Under the pieces are notes generated by a model. That model saw nothing but the letters and a program-made list of their open reading frames with translations, had not been told where the DNA came from and did not search any database. Source: Coriolopsis trogii (lineage: Eukaryota > Basidiomycota > Agaricomycetes > Polyporales > Polyporaceae). Taken from it: a stretch of 64,000 bases of DNA. Shown here piece by piece: positions 1 through 12,525 of the stretch. The position numbers and the translations under genes are program-made. Numbering within the stretch: position 1 is the first letter of the stretch; every line of letters begins with the position of its first letter. Where the stretch lies: contig JAHYIO010000001.1 in assembly GCA_020543525.1 (NCBI GenBank), positions 2,728,001-2,792,000 on the forward strand, written 5' to 3'.

Positions 1-893
1 TACCTTGTGAACAGCGCCGGCCTTGCTGTCGATGAATGCAGGCTGCCATTGTTCGTTCACAGATACGGCCGTGAAACCGGCGAGCGTGACACCTGCTGCA
101 AAAGGGTGCTATATGCGGAATGATTAATGTCGAGACCGTGCCATATTGATTCGGCATGCAGCTCACACCAGGGACACTCAGTTTGTCCTCATAGCGAATG
201 TGGATGTTCCTGACTGTGACCTGCAGGTTGTTGATGATCTTGGTCACCAGTGAGGAAATCAAGCCTTGAGACTGGGGGTTATCTGGGATAGTTCAGATGT
301 GGAAGGGACTCAATTCACGGGTGGTCTCTTACCTTGCGAGACTTCAGATTGTGGCCGTACATGCAGAAGCTCTGCATTCTCCAAACGTTCGAATTTGGCG
401 GCTTGGGCACGACGTTCTTCTTCTTCGGGATCATACGTAGATTCGGCTGAGGGGACGACAAGTAGATACACATCCTCAATCAAGACCTCCACGGGTTGGT
501 TCCCCAGGTTCAACCAATGCAGCGACAAGGATAGCTTCCCGAGATGACCTACTACTGTCTGAGAGGTAGCAGTGCGTTAACGAGAGTAGATACTCACCGT
601 CTATGACATCCACCGGCAGCCGGAACTTGTCAAGAGCACCTTTCTTCAGTCGCAGCTTGGTCAAAGTGATCTGGCCTGGGACACATGTTGGAACGCGTCC
701 ACCCATGGAGCTGACAGTGCGCACCTTGTCCGATCCCAAAGTTGACCTGGTTCATGTCCAGATTCTCAACATATGGGGCAAGGATACGGTTGAACAGCTG
801 CACCAGAGTCATTTGAGCAGCATGGTTGAGGAATCATTAGAGAGTACGCACGATGTTCAGAACCTCCTTGCCCGGGTCCGACCACCAGACCAT
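1..893 (-). CDS. VPS13: VPS13 lipid-transfer protein, N-terminal part only
   Basis: VPS13 is a very large rod-like bridge protein that moves phospholipids between membranes at organelle contact sites. The minus strand from 893 encodes its start: MVWWSDPGKEVLNI, then after an intron LFNRILAPYVENLDMNQV, GQITLTKLRLKKGALDKF, GHLGKLSLSLHWLNLGNQPV and VEVLIEDVYLLVVPS, then LISSLVTKIINNLQVTVRNI and HIRYED. This is the chorein-N segment that opens VPS13 proteins, including the LYLLVVP and NIHIRYED signatures. At least four introns of about 50-65 nt separate these exons. About 210 residues are visible, against more than 3000 expected, so the gene runs off the left edge. The start Met at 893 precedes the conserved first helix directly. 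It is divergent from the gene starting near 1612. The identity is firm; the exact exon borders are my reading. Confidence 0.9.
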
Positions 894-1611
894 GATGAGA
901 GATTGGGACACACGCCTATAGCCGCAGTATTGTTACAGATATGAAGCTACGAAGCTGGCGTGCGTAGAGACGTTGGGTGAAGAGTAGGAATAAGTTGTAG
1001 GGTGACCGAGGAGTTGTGCAGGCGAACTTCGATTGAGTCGCGTACGTCATGCCCCGCTTTGGGAGGTATACAGGCGCCTAGGCAGCCCTCGAGCCGGAGC
1101 CGGTCTCGAGGCGGAGGCGAGTCCGGGCCGCTCATGGGGTTATCGCTGAATGTTATCGTTCGTGGGGTAGACTAGGCTGGAGAGAGCTACCATCGTGTTG
1201 GCGATCTGCTGTCCGCAACGCCCTGCTCATCTGCCAACGGACCGTATCCGCATTCTGTGCGAGTCGTCCGACATGGCTGCTCGAGCACGGGCCCAGTTCC
1301 GTCCAGCTGCTGGCCCCGTGACGGAGGTGTTGTGCCGAGGGCTGTGGCTGGCACGGTTACGCGCCAGGACGACCTTTCTGCTTGCGACCGAGAACATGAG
1401 CCGGCCCACCGATCACCTCCGCCCCCATTCCTTTCCCCGGTTTACTCCGCGAAGCTGCAACGAGGAGAACATACTTTACACACCCAACCACATTTAGTCT
1501 CGAGCCTTACATGCTCCCTTCCCATCTCCCTCCCCCTGGTCAGCCTTGAACACCCCAGTCCACCCCCGCATCCCCACTCCTGTTACCCCCACCCGCTTCT
1601 TGTGTTCCATC
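894..1611. promoter_or_regulatory. Divergent intergenic region, VPS13 / unrecognised gene
   Basis: About 720 bases lie between the VPS13 start (minus) and the first Met of the gene at 1612 (plus). The last 200 bases before 1612 are C/T-rich on the plus strand, as is common just upstream of fungal start codons. I see no TATA box and no convincing frame; the open frames here have no recognisable protein character. Confidence 0.4.
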
Positions 1612-2358
1612 ATGATGTCCGTCATGCCATCCGCCGTCCACATTCCGATGCACCTGGACACAGAACGTCCCACCAAGGACGTGGAATTCAACGAAGTGCG
1701 TCAGATCGTGCCTGCTAGACGTGTCGGACGCTCACGCTCGTCCACCTTTCTCAGCTGGGCAACTTGGATGAGGCGGTGGAACCGTTTGCTCAGTGCGTAA
1801 ACTCGCTTTTCGTATTGGATTGCCGAGTCTGACGTCGTTGCAGACTGATCAGGAAAACGACACATTCTGTCCGACTGCATTGCACGATTCCAACGGGATG
1901 CCCGTCTTCCACTACATGTACGTTCTACCCTGTCACACGAGGTCGGTCCGCTCATGTCTCATATAGGTGCCGATCTACACGACCTCCACGACCTGCGCAC
2001 CCGTTCACTGTTGTTCGTGCACAACCTTGTCGAGTCGCTCCGTGCATCCGGCGTGAGCACCCTCCACCCCTCCTCCAGGTCGTCAGACCACTGAGTTTCC
2101 CCTTTAGATTCCGGCATCCTATAAGCTCCAGCCGGCCAACTGCCCGATGTGCCTCATCTGCGCCCTTCCTTCAGGCCTCGATGCCTCGAAAGTTCGGGCA
2201 GCCGCTTTCGCCGCTGTGCAGAATGCCAAACTCGATATAAAGTTCGTTCTCTAACGTCACGTCCTTTCGCTACGGAGCGCTAACGCGCAGCCCATCTTCG
2301 CAGAGAGAAAGCCCTGCTTGCTGACCTTGAGGACGGCTATGCCCTCGTCATTACATGA
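1612..2358 (+). CDS. Unrecognised multi-exon protein
   Basis: I do not recognise this protein. Exon-like pieces in one consistent splicing path are MHLDTERPTKDVEFNE, RTLTLVHLSQLGNLDEAVEP, ADLHDLHDLRTRSLLFVHNL, IPASYKLQPANCPMCLICAL and REKALLADLEDGYALVIT followed by a stop at 2356-2358. The last three junctions keep frame with good donors (GTACGT, GTGAGC, GTTCGT) and AG acceptors. The first junction is unclear: the best donor would give an intron of only 23 nt, and a 43-nt intron from a weaker GTGGAA donor also keeps frame. A CPMC..C cysteine cluster is the only motif-like feature. The protein would be near 200 residues. It is probably a real gene; the model is uncertain at the 5' end. Confidence 0.4.
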
Positions 2359-2555
2359 TACAGCTCTCCTCTCCTCTGGATTTCGTCGTCGCTGCCTTTC
2401 TCGCATCATCTAATACCTGCAACCCCACTGTGTATCTATTACTACGGTCATCTCTGGATTCTCTGTCAATGTTCACTCATGGTCTGTAACTTCCTCGCCT
2501 GCACTCTCGTGACGTGACGGCGGTCTTGGACAGGGGTCAGTGGATCTGGTCCTGA

Positions 2556-2945
2556 GCTCCGCCACTGACTGCGTGGGGCGCTACTGAGCGTCCTGTGATC
2601 AAACCAGGCTCACATCGTACGGCCAGCGGTGACGTGTATGTGAATACGGTCATCATGAGGTTGATTCGGGTGGGTCTCACTCCTCCTGAGTATCGTCAAG
2701 CCAATCTCGTGTGCGCATGGGACCCCTTGGTGGCTGCGTTTTTGCGGGCGTGAGTGTCGGCTGAGCATGCTTCCATTTTCGAAGGGAAGGAACCCCTCGA
2801 TGTATGTAAAGAAAGGATCCTTGCTGCCATCTCTCGGGCCCCTGACAGCAGTAGGTCGAACTATTATGTACCGTCTCCTGAAATGCGGTCGTCGGTGGTA
2901 CATCTGTCTCGTCTGCCTCCATGGTCTGAGCAACTGGTGAATTGA
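2556..2945 (+). other. Possible exons of an unassigned gene
   Basis: A frame open from 2556 reads GDVYVNTVIMRLIRVGLTPP and YRQANLVCAWDPLVAAFLRA. A strong GTGAGT donor at 2750 and an acceptor ending at 2848 join it in frame to NYYVPSPEMRSSVVHLSR, with a stop at 2943-2945. The amino-acid make-up looks protein-like, but no upstream exon or family is evident. The only in-frame Met in the first piece is at 2655. It could be a small gene, 3' exons of a longer gene, or chance. Confidence 0.2.
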
Positions 2946-3391
2946 TGTACCTACTCTATAGATAGTCATCTGCATCACGTATCGGAAGTGACGACGACGG
3001 TGGACTGTTCTCGAGCGCCTACGCCTCGGGCTGTGTCATATCCGGAGTGGGTGTCGGACGTGCCGTGTTACAAGATTATAATCCAGTGTCGCACCCATTC
3101 TCGGATTCAAGAGGGCAAGAGGGAGTTTATGTCCTGTTAGAGTTGGTGGTCGTCGCAGGATATTGTTGAGTGGACGACACGCAGTGAAGGGCAGACCCGT
3201 AGCCGGCGCCGATGCATAGCGGGGCGGGATTGGGGATATGCTTCCGGGTGGGCCGTCGGTCTAGGCCAGCCAATCGGCGCGGGCGTAATGTTGCCGGGGG
3301 AGGCCGAGGGCAAAAAGCACGCGGTTCCGCGAGTGGTCGCAAATTAAGCCGCCCGAGAACCGTCCCACTCTCTCTGTCGACCACGTCCTCC
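2946..3391. other. Intergenic, upstream of the elongase gene
   Basis: No gene is supported here. The stretch just before 3392 is GC-rich and should contain the elongase promoter and 5' UTR. No TATA box or known operator was recognised. Confidence 0.4.
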
Positions 3392-4671
3392 ATGGCTCCC
3401 CTCGCGGATTTCCTCCTCGCCCGTCTCCCGCTCGCGTCGCTCGGCGTGCCCTACCAGCTCACGCATTATGTGCCCGGGAAGACGCCGCTCTCGACGCCGC
3501 AGGAGGTCTTCCCGACCCTCGCCGCGTACCTTGTCACCATCTTCAGCATCCAGGCGTGGATGAAGAACCGGTCACCGCTCAAGCTCCAGTTCCTCTTCCG
3601 CCTGCACAATGCTTTCCTGACCCTCGGTAGTGGTCTTCTTGTCCTGCTCATTATGGAGGAGGTCCTGCCGCGGATGTACGCGCACGGCGTGTTTTGGGGC
3701 CTCTGCGATGACAATATGTGGTCTGATGTGAGTCTCCGCCTCCGTCTTCGCGTTGACGCGTCTGAACCCGCGTTTTCAATCAGAGACTGGAATTCTACTA
3801 CATGATCAACTATTACTTCAAATACATCGAGCTCATAGACACTGTGTTCCTCGCTCTCAAGAAGAAGCCTCTCGGTACGTGACGCGCCCCCGTTACATCC
3901 ATGGCTTTCTCATAATTCCCTTTGCAGCTTTCTTGCATGTCTTCCACCACTCCGCAACGGCTCTCCTATGCTACACTCAACTAAATGGAAAGACCAGTGT
4001 TGTGAGTTGGACAGCGCATCATTGCTAGACGCGCGAGCGGAGCTCACAACGCACCATGTAGCAATGGGTACCTATCGCTATCAACCTGACGGTCCATGTG
4101 ATCATGTGTAAGCCAGAATTTGACGCGTCGACCGCGCTACGCCTTACCACTATCACGCAGATTACTACTACTACGCAACTGCTGGTGGTGCTAGAATCTG
4201 GGTATGTGCACGCGGCTTGCTACGATTTCTTGCTCCGCTGATTCGCGCATTGCAGTGGAAGAAATACCTTACGACCTTCCAGATTGTCCAATTCGTCATC
4301 GATTTGTTTGTCGTGTACTTTGCCAGTATGTTTCGCGTCATCTTATTTGGCACTCAGAGAGCATTACTGATCGCTGATCGGTATAACGCGAATCAGCTTA
4401 CTCCTACTATGCCGCCAACTACTTCCCCAATCTTCCTACGCTGGGTTCATGCGCTGGAACGGAGACTGCGGCGGTCTTCGGATGTGTGCTGCTCACGAGC
4501 TACCTGGGCCTGTTCATCCAGTTCTACATTCAGACGTACAAGAAGCCGGCCGGCAAGAAGCCAATTGCAAATGGCAAGACAAACGGCGTCGCGAATGGGT
4601 GCGTCATTTTTGACGACATTGTCTGGTAGATGCACTCACGCCTGTATATGCACAGTCACAAGATCGAGTAA
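3392..4671 (+). CDS. ELO-family very-long-chain fatty acid elongase
   Basis: ELO proteins are ER membrane 3-ketoacyl-CoA synthases that condense malonyl-CoA with acyl-CoA in fatty-acid elongation. Eight exons give about 290 residues. The first carries the N-terminal membrane part (MAPLADFLLARLPLASLG). The second reads EFYYMINYYFKYIELIDTVF, the conserved ELO segment, and LALKKKPL. The third carries the catalytic histidine box FLHVFHH. Further exons read QWVPIAINLTVHVIM, MYYYYYATAGGARIW, WKKYLTTFQIVQFVIDL and YLGLFIQFYIQTYKK. The last exon gives HKIE, so the tail is GKKPIANGKTNGVANGHKIE, lysine-rich as in many ELO C termini. Exons run 3392-3727, 3784-3874, 3928-4001, 4062-4107, 4161-4201, 4256-4325, 4397-4598 and 4656-4671, all in frame. 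Which fungal ELO subclass it belongs to cannot be told by eye. Confidence 0.93.
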
Positions 4672-5611
4672 TCAGACTCAGGTCGCAAAAGCTCAGCATC
4701 TCGCGCGCGACGTTGCAATGTGTTGATACCCTAAAGTTGCGATGCCGTGCATGTTGATGCTACTGTCCTTTATCCGGTTCTACGGTCGACGTCGTGTAAT
4801 ATGTACACTCTCGGACGCACAGAGATGAATCACGACTGCCAGCGACAATGACGAACACTTACTCCGGAATGTGTGCCTTGGAAGATATAAGCGTAGAGTC
4901 TCGGCCTCTATCTAGTGGGCTGTCCAATGAGCTTGTCACGCGAAGTCGAAGTTGCGGAAAGCGACAGCCGGCTTCTGAGCTACCAGCTGCTGTTGAGCGT
5001 GCATGTCGGTCGATGAGCCATCGAGTTGTGGATGGTGGAGACGATGGCGATGAAATGATAGGGCGAAAATGAGATGTCGAGTGTCAGAGAAAGCCATGTA
5101 TCAAGCAGTTAGCCATATGTGGCAGGAAATGTGTGTACGGGGCATGCGGCAGGCGTTGGCAGCGCCCATGTACCTATGAGACTTTGCGCATGGGTCCAAG
5201 CGTGCGCATCGACAGCCAGCAGGCCACCAGCTCACTGTCTCTCGCTGTCTTCTGTACGACAGTCGGTCGTCCTGAGCCCCGCCACTTTCTCCTCCCCTCT
5301 ACCAGCTTGCTTCGCGTCAGCCGGACCTCAATTTACCACTCTTTACCGCCGCCTGTGCATACATCCATCACCGAACGCGCACTACTGCTTTCATATACCC
5401 CCTTCGGCCTTCTGTGCCTCGAGAACGCGTCCTCCGTCCCGCATCCCTATCCACCACACGCCAGCCATCTTGATACGCGTCCCGGAGCCTGTAGACACCT
5501 CGGCACATATCCCCGCATACCCACAGCATCCCAGACATCCAGACAAGACGATCCTAACTCGGTCGCGCTCACCTTCAATCCCTTCTCCCGACCACACCGG
5601 CGCCATCCGCG
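4672..5611. other. Intergenic between elongase and RasGAP genes
   Basis: 940 bases without a supportable gene. Open frames at 5119-5850 overlap the RasGAP start and look like chance frames in Ser/Pro/Arg-biased sequence. The last 350 bases before 5612 are C-rich on the plus strand, consistent with a 5' UTR. Confidence 0.4.
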
Positions 5612-8600
5612 ATGGACAAGGAATTCTACGTGTCTGTCGAGCTCTTCGTGTCGGCCAAGGCAGCGACCGCCCTCCGGAAGGTGTGTGTGTGTGTGCGCCC
5701 TTAGGGCCGCAGATCTCGGCTACAGCGACTTCATTGATGATGCTCACCACCGTGGCCATGATCTTTAGCCGCCCAGCAAGAAGGGCGCGGACAAACGCGA
5801 CGCTGCGCGCACGGTGTCGGGCAACGGAGATACCCCGTCCAAGAAAGTGAAAGGTGCGTCGCGTGTGGCTCGCGTCGGGCGAAGGCTCATCACCCTTCCG
5901 CGCTCTCCCGCTGCCGCGCAGAGAAGTCAAGCTGGCTCAGTCTCGCGAAGAGTGCGACGGCCAGTGGCCAGTGGCGTCCGGCCAGATGTAAACTGGTCGA
6001 GGAGGAAGAAGGCTGTTTGCTGAATATTTATGTGGACGTAGGTGTCTTGGCTCTCTCGTTCGATGCTCGCGACTATATGCGCTGATTACTCGTCCAGGAT
6101 ACCATTTTATATCGATCTATCTATATGTACCTGCTGAACCATACGGATATCCGCGTCGTTCACCGCTCCTTGTTCGAGCGGAAGAACTGCCTCGCCGTTT
6201 TCTCCGTCGCGTACGTGTCCACCTCTCTGCCTCACCCCCCGGGGCTCTTCTCGCGCTGTTACCATGGTGCCCAAACGTTCACTCACACTTCTGCCTCATG
6301 TCACACAGCGGCCAGATGCGTGGCGCGGCGCCCACCACAGAACCGCTCTACATCCAGTTCGAGGACGAGGAGACGTCGAACACATGGCTGGCGCTCCTCC
6401 GTTCTTACGCCATGCCGGAGGTCTACGGCCGCTGGCTGTCGCCCGAAGACGGTGGTCTCTATCGCATGTGGCGCCAAGTTGACCTCACTTGCCTCCAGGG
6501 CCGCAACCTCGGCGTCACCCGTCCAATATCAGAGGAGCCTTCCACGCTGGAGCAAGAGGGCAAAGCGGAGGCAGACGCGATTGACATGGATGTGTACTGC
6601 GAGGTGTTCGTCAACGGCTGCCTGTGTGGCCGCACGACGGTCAAGAAGGGCATAGGCTCACCAGACTGGCACGAGCGGTTCGTGTTGCCTGACCTGCCGC
6701 CGTTCGAGAATCTGGAGATCGTGGTGTGGCGGGAGAAGAGACTGACGAGGCCCACGGTTGTCGGGAGCGTGGTGATCGTGCTCGTCAATTTCCGACGAGG
6801 GGACGCGGTGGAGGGCTGGTTCCCCGTCTTGCATGGCGGACATGCGTCGAGCACGCAGGCGGGAGAGATGCGACTGAAGATCAGAGTGGACGAGTGAGTT
6901 GTAGGCGTGCTGTCATGTGGTGCTATGTTGACAGCGGGGCAGAGAGATCATTCTGCCGTACCATGCATATACCAGGTTGCTGAAGGTATGTCCAAGCTAA
7001 CCCTCTTATATGCGCACTCATGTATGCGCACACCGTTCGCTCAGATACTGCACTCGCGAAACCATTTGGACTGGATGCGAGAGCTAGAGACAAGGCTCAA
7101 GACGAAGAACGTGAACCACAACATCATGTCGATCGCGGTCGCGAAGAATGTGTTGCTGGAGAATATCATGGAACTTGCAGACCGCGAGGTTGACGGGACC
7201 CAGACTTGTGAGTGGCGACTCATCCTGCGAACTGCGAACGAATCGGACAAGTGTCGCTGAGCCAACGCGCATATAACAGCCCACAACACCTTATTGTAGG
7301 TATCAGATTATTTGATACTCCGCTAACGTACTAACCTTGTATTGCAGCCGAGGCAACACCGTGTTTACCAAGACCGTAGAGCTATATATGTCGTGGTACG
7401 GAATGGCGTTCCTGGAAGCCAGCGTCGGCCCGTCAATTCGTCGCCTATGCGCAGAGAAGGTCGCTATAGAAGTTGACCCAGTGCGTATTGGCAAAGGCGG
7501 CAGGGCTGTCGAGAAGAACGTCGAGGTCCTCGTCTATTGGTGCCAGGAATTCTGGGATCGTATATACGATGCCAGGAGACAATGCCCTCTGTGAGTATCC
7601 ATTCGCCGTTGACCGCAAATCACCGTATTCATGGCTGGCGTGCAGGGAGCTCCGGAGACTGTTTGAACACATTCGCCGTCTAGTAGAGACACGCTATCGA
7701 GTTCGGGACGATCACAACCGAGAAGTACCGTGGCAAAGTGTGTCCGCATTCTGCTTCTTGCGTTTCATGGTTCCTGCAATCCTGCACCCGCACCTGTTTG
7801 GTTTATTGCCAGGTTTGTTCCTCTTTCGCTCATGATCTCACATGATTGCTCAACGTTACCCACGTAGGCCTCCCAGATGTGACGGTGCAGCGCAGTCTGA
7901 CTTTGATCGCCAAGGTTGTTCAGAGCCTTGCCAATCTCAACCCGGTAAGTGTACTGCTTTCGTTCTTCCCTCAGGCCCTAACGAGCTTCGAAAGACTGTA
8001 CAGAAGGAGGAGTTCATGCGCGGTGTCAAGGACTTCCTCACTAACAGCCTCCAGGGCATGATCGACTACATCATTGTCGTTTCAACACCAGAGGCCAATA
8101 GCAAAGGCCACCAGACGCCTCTGTCATCGGAGAAACATGAACGGTTGCGCATCATGAACGCGCTACGATACCGCACTTCCACTGCTCCTGTACTCCACCG
8201 CGAAGCGATACCACTGCTCCCGCATCTACTCGACATACCCCGACACCTCGCGGTGGTCACCTCCGTCGTTGTGCGCTACTCGCGGACACAGAACCTCCAA
8301 CTGCCCTCGAAGCAAGGAACTCCCGACGACAGGTACTTCTCCGAGCTGTGCACACGGTGCGTTGAGGTCGAGGAGCAGGCCCTGTTTCGGGTCAGCAAGC
8401 TTGCCGCAAAACCGCGCAGACAGTTCTCGGAGCCTATCATTAGCATGCCCCCGCCGCCCATGCCAATGAGCCCCAGCCCCTCCTCTCCATCCTCACCATG
8501 GCGTATCCCTCTTCGAGAGCGCAAGACGTCCGCCGCGGCGTCGTCACCGACGAAGCGGTCACCTCGATCACGCAAGTCCGGCCGGCCCTCCACGGCGCCG

Positions 8601-8924
8601 TCGAGCTCGGAGAGAGAGTCGATAGAGAGCACGTCTCGCAAGTCCTACAGCTCGAACGCCGAGCCTCGCTCGCCCGTCCATCCCCCATTGCCATCTCCAC
8701 TACCCACCTCGGCGTCCTCTGCCGAGGTCTTCGAGAATCGGCCGCGGTCGAAACGGCCTCCGCTCATTCACCACCCACGCTCGACGTCCACTGACTCTCC
8801 GCTGGCGAGGAGGCCCGTTCCAGAACCGCTCCTGTCACCTCTGTCTGACGGCGGCGTAGATCCATCAGACGAGGCAGGGAAGAGGCGGCGGAACATTTTC
8901 CGCTCTATCCTCACGCGGAGATAA
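5612..8924 (+). CDS. PH-C2-RasGAP GTPase-activating protein
   Basis: This protein should stimulate GTP hydrolysis by a Ras-like GTPase at membranes. The start MDKEFYVSVELFVSAKAATA leads into a basic linker (PPSKKGADKRD). A split PH-like region follows (KSSWLSLAKSATASGQW, YLLNHTDIRVVHRSLFERKN, YIQFEDEETSNTWLALLRSY), then a C2-like region (VDLTCLQGRNL, DVYCEVFVNGCLCGRTTVKK, SPDWHERFVLPDLPPFENLE). The RasGAP domain has GNTVFTKTVELYMSWYGMAF, FLEASVGPSIRRLCAEKVAI, the FLRFMVPAILHPHLFGL core and SLTLIAKVVQSLANLNP. The last 200 residues are Ser/Pro/Arg-rich and probably disordered. The order PH-C2-RasGAP resembles animal SynGAP/RASAL proteins and yeast Bud2; which GTPase it serves is not visible. 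Total length is about 850 residues in roughly ten exons. It is convergent with AP-2 alpha, 163 bases apart. Confidence 0.87.
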
Positions 8925-9087
8925 CTCGCCTAGAATTGAAACCACTGACTGCTGTGCTCTGAACTTTGTTCTCGCAAACTGTATTATGTACGCGTCTGTT
9001 TGTCTCCATTAGTCGCAGTGTCTTGTAAGTCGTATACATCCAGCAGATAAGTCCATACTACAAACGTCGAGAGGGAACCACACTCGG

Positions 9088-12000
9088 TCACGTGCGCTTC
9101 TCTGAGACTGACGGTCCGCTCGTCTGGGCGGCCAGCGGCTTCTGCACGAGCTTCTGGGCCTCCACGGCGACATCCTCCGACGTACTCCGTATCGTGATAC
9201 GGGAGAGCTGCACCAAAACTGTGAACAAAGTTCGACTGAGGTCCAGGAACTTCTCACCTTCGCCTCCCGATTCGGTTCTAGCCGCAGCAGGCACCCAACC
9301 TTGCCCTCCGATGCTGTATGCAAGATGCCAGCACCCACGACATTGCTCGGGTTCGGATCGATTCCCTCGAGGACCTGGAAGCCGTGTCCAGACACGACCT
9401 GGCGCTGTTTCGCGAGGTCGATGTGCCCAGATGCGTCGAGCGAGATCGGGAAAATGCTCTGCGACTCGCGCGGCGGGCCTCCGATGAGCTTCCACCGCTC
9501 GAAAAAGTCCGTCGCGCTGAGCTTGACACCCTCGAGGAACTTGGTGACGACGATCGGGAGCCGGACCGCGATCGTCTGGTGCGCGCCGGCGAGGAAGGAG
9601 ACGACGAGGATGGGGGGTGTCTTGAAGATCTTCTTGCACTCGACCTGCACGATCTGCTGGATCTGCGTACGAGGGGCGAGTGTGCTCGGCGCGATCTTGA
9701 CGAACGAAGCTGAAAGCGCCTCGGGCTCCTCGTTGTGGAGCGTCGTCGTGAACGATGTGAGCGGTGCGGACATCTTATTCCCGACGTAGACCGCGACCTG
9801 GCCGAGGTGGCCGTGGTAGCGGGACTTGACGCCCACCTGGATCTGAACATCTTCATAGAGGACACCGTCGGCGGTGTACATCAGCTTGTCGAACCATCGG
9901 TCTATGTTGGGGCCAGCGGAGAGGCGCGGGATACCCTTCGCAGCCAGTGCGGCTGGAGGCTCCCCAAGGCCCTGGGATGGCTGTGTACTGGATGGCGAGG
10001 TTGTCATGTCGAGACCGAGGAGCGAATTGGCGATATCCGCAGATATATCGCCGCCTGAGGGTGCTGTTCCGTTCGTCTGAATTTTCGTCGTGGGCTTGTG
10101 ATTCAATGTCGAGGCTTGGCGCTCGAGACCCGACTCCTTGCTTCCAATCGTCCATGTTCGCTTGTCCTCCGTATCGCCATGCTTTTTGTTGAGACGGTTG
10201 ATGAGGGCGCTCTCGCGTGGTGGGAAGGGGGGTATCTCTTCGCATACGTTCTGCAACAGCTCGTCCTCTTCAGGGCGCATGGCAAGCGCGTAGAACTCGC
10301 ATGCGCGTTGCTGCAGGTCGACGTCTAGGACATGCCGATACCGCTCGAAGACGTTTACGAGCTGGGGCTTGATCTCTGGGAAAACGTTGACCCATTTGAT
10401 ATATGTGGAAAGGAGGAGCGCGCGAGTAGGAGCCATGCAGAACTGGGATTTCGAGTGTAGAACTTGAAACTGCTCAATGGGGCTGTATCCAGACTCGTTG
10501 GCAATTAGATGCCCATATTCTCCCAGAATGTATCCTGAAAACGTGTGAGACTTTCCAAGAATATGATTTTATATGGGGACAGACTCACCGCCTACTTTGA
10601 CCAAGCTCTCATGAGACGACGGTGACTTCAAATACTCGAAGACGACCTTGGCGGCATAGGCCTGAAGATCGTCCGTGTTCGTCACGATCTGGACGACGCG
10701 ATACCAAACCTCCTCTCCCACATGATCTCCAGCCGCACTCAGTAATTCCAAGATCGTGTCGACATACCACTTGTAGGTGTTTGCATACTTCTCCGTTAGG
10801 ATAGCAATCTTCAGAACCATCTCCTCGCGAAGGCCGTAGTCCGCGACTTTTAGATATCGGAGCAGTTCCCCCACGATGAGTTCAGAGTTATCCGTGTCGC
10901 ACATGCTGTAGAGGAGATCAAGTGCGCGTCGACGGACAGAGATATCCTTGTCGCGGAGTGAAAGGATGATCGTTCCTTGGTGGTTCTTGATGGCTCCCAG
11001 ATTGTCAGTGCGCGCGGCGAGGTGAGCCATGGTATCCAACCCGAGGTATCGAACGTTCGTCTCCTTCGAACTGATGAACCGAGCTAGGAGGACTGCGGCG
11101 GTGTTCACCAAGGGCGAGTTTGTGTCAATATGTATCGCTAAGCTGATAGCCTCGAAGAGGACAGCATGCTGGGCGTTGTTATGTTGCACATTTCGCGAAG
11201 GCTCGTGGCAGTTATTCATGATTGTCTGAAGCACTTCCTGTAGCATGACTTGTAGAGTTGGATCCTCTAAATGCGATGCGATATAATCAGCACTGGATGA
11301 GCGTAGGTTACCAATCCATATAGGCGTACCTGGTGGTGGGTAGTACTGTAATAGTCGTAGAAGCTTGACTTGCAGCCATGGTATTGGTACCTTGTAATAT
11401 GCATAGCCAGCCGCATACTCATGCTCTACGACAAGCTTAAGGGGAGAGGGAGCTATGAGAGGGGCTTCGAGAAAAGCGCAATAGAAGACAGTCACTCACG
11501 CGGTTCAACCTATCGACAGCCTTCTGATAGCATACCGTGAACGCGTCCAAGTGATCTTGTGCGAGCGCCATGATCAGACTCGTAACGCTGAGGACTACAC
11601 CCTGAAGACGCATTAGATGAGCATAGCTGAGGGATGAAAGGCTGCTCACGAGGTCTGGGTCATCCATAATGGACACTATGCGCAAAGCCCACTCCTTCGC
11701 AGGTATAACGTCGGGGTGTTTCCGGTATAAGCGCAACAACGTTAAAGCGGCCTTCTTTCGTACGAAGTTCTCAGAAGTCCTGGATGCCTACTGAGGGTTG
11801 TGTGGTGCGGTAGGATAGCAGAGATACTCACGGTGAGATCAACAGTCTGTGTACGTCTTCTGCTAGTGCTTCCGCCATTTCCTGACTTCCTACATTAGCG
11901 ATAGCGTGCAAGGCGAGGCAGTTGTGAATCTCGTTGTTATCATTGAGGTCCTTGCGTATCGAGTTGACTACCAATCGTAGGAAGTCCGAGTTCTCGTGCA

Positions 12001-12525
12001 TGAGCAGTGTCACCGCAAGGTAGCCCTGGAAGCCGAGTAGACAGAGTATGAACGGCCCGCCAGGTATATTGGTATGGCATTCCGCATGCTCACAATTTGC
12101 TTCTCGCTGTATTTCGAGCTGGAGATCAGGTTGACCGCTTCCATATGCCCGATGTCGACCTTGTACCCGAGGATATACGTGAATATGACCTTCGCTACGT
12201 ACCTGGAGGTGTATGCGGGGTAAGTACACGAGAGAGTATGTACGCAATCATGTATGCCGTATGCTCACTTCTTCTTCTGGTACCCATCCAGATTTCCATC
12301 TGCAGATGCTCAACACCGGCTCCACCGTGTGCCGCAGAGAGCACACATACCTTTGAACCGCTTCCGGATATTAGCCATCTCCTTATTGATCCTCTTCTCT
12401 TCGAGCTCCCTGACGCGTGCACCGCGGATGTCCGCGATGAACTGTGACCCTCGTTATGAAGAGTTATGTTCACACGGAAAGCACTGCGCTCATACCTGCG
12501 TCAGGCCTCGCATGTTAGTCGCCAT
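9088..12525 (-). CDS. APL3: AP-2 complex subunit alpha (alpha-adaptin)
   Basis: Alpha-adaptin is a large subunit of the AP-2 clathrin adaptor, which selects cargo at the plasma membrane. The start [10 protein letters not shown] at 12525 is followed by [20 protein letters not shown], then [14 protein letters not shown] trunk helices, [20 protein letters not shown] and [20 protein letters not shown]. The trunk continues with [20 protein letters not shown] and [16 protein letters not shown] repeats. A Ser/Thr/Pro-rich hinge (residues near 620-720) leads to the ear domain ([54 protein letters not shown]). A final intron near 9240 joins [10 protein letters not shown] to [18 protein letters not shown] and the stop at 9088. 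The long reading frame continuing to 9009 is intron read-through. Expected length is about 940 residues, typical for the family. Confidence 0.93.

Noticed and set aside
5119..5930. Several 180-240-codon frames on both strands around 5.1-5.9 kb
   Set aside because: They overlap the RasGAP start and its first introns in wrong frames and consist of biased Ser/Pro/Arg sequence without motifs.
9278..9865. 195-codon Arg/Ser-rich frame on the minus strand
   Set aside because: It is an out-of-frame shadow of the AP-2 alpha ear exon; composition is driven by codon bias and there is no family resemblance.
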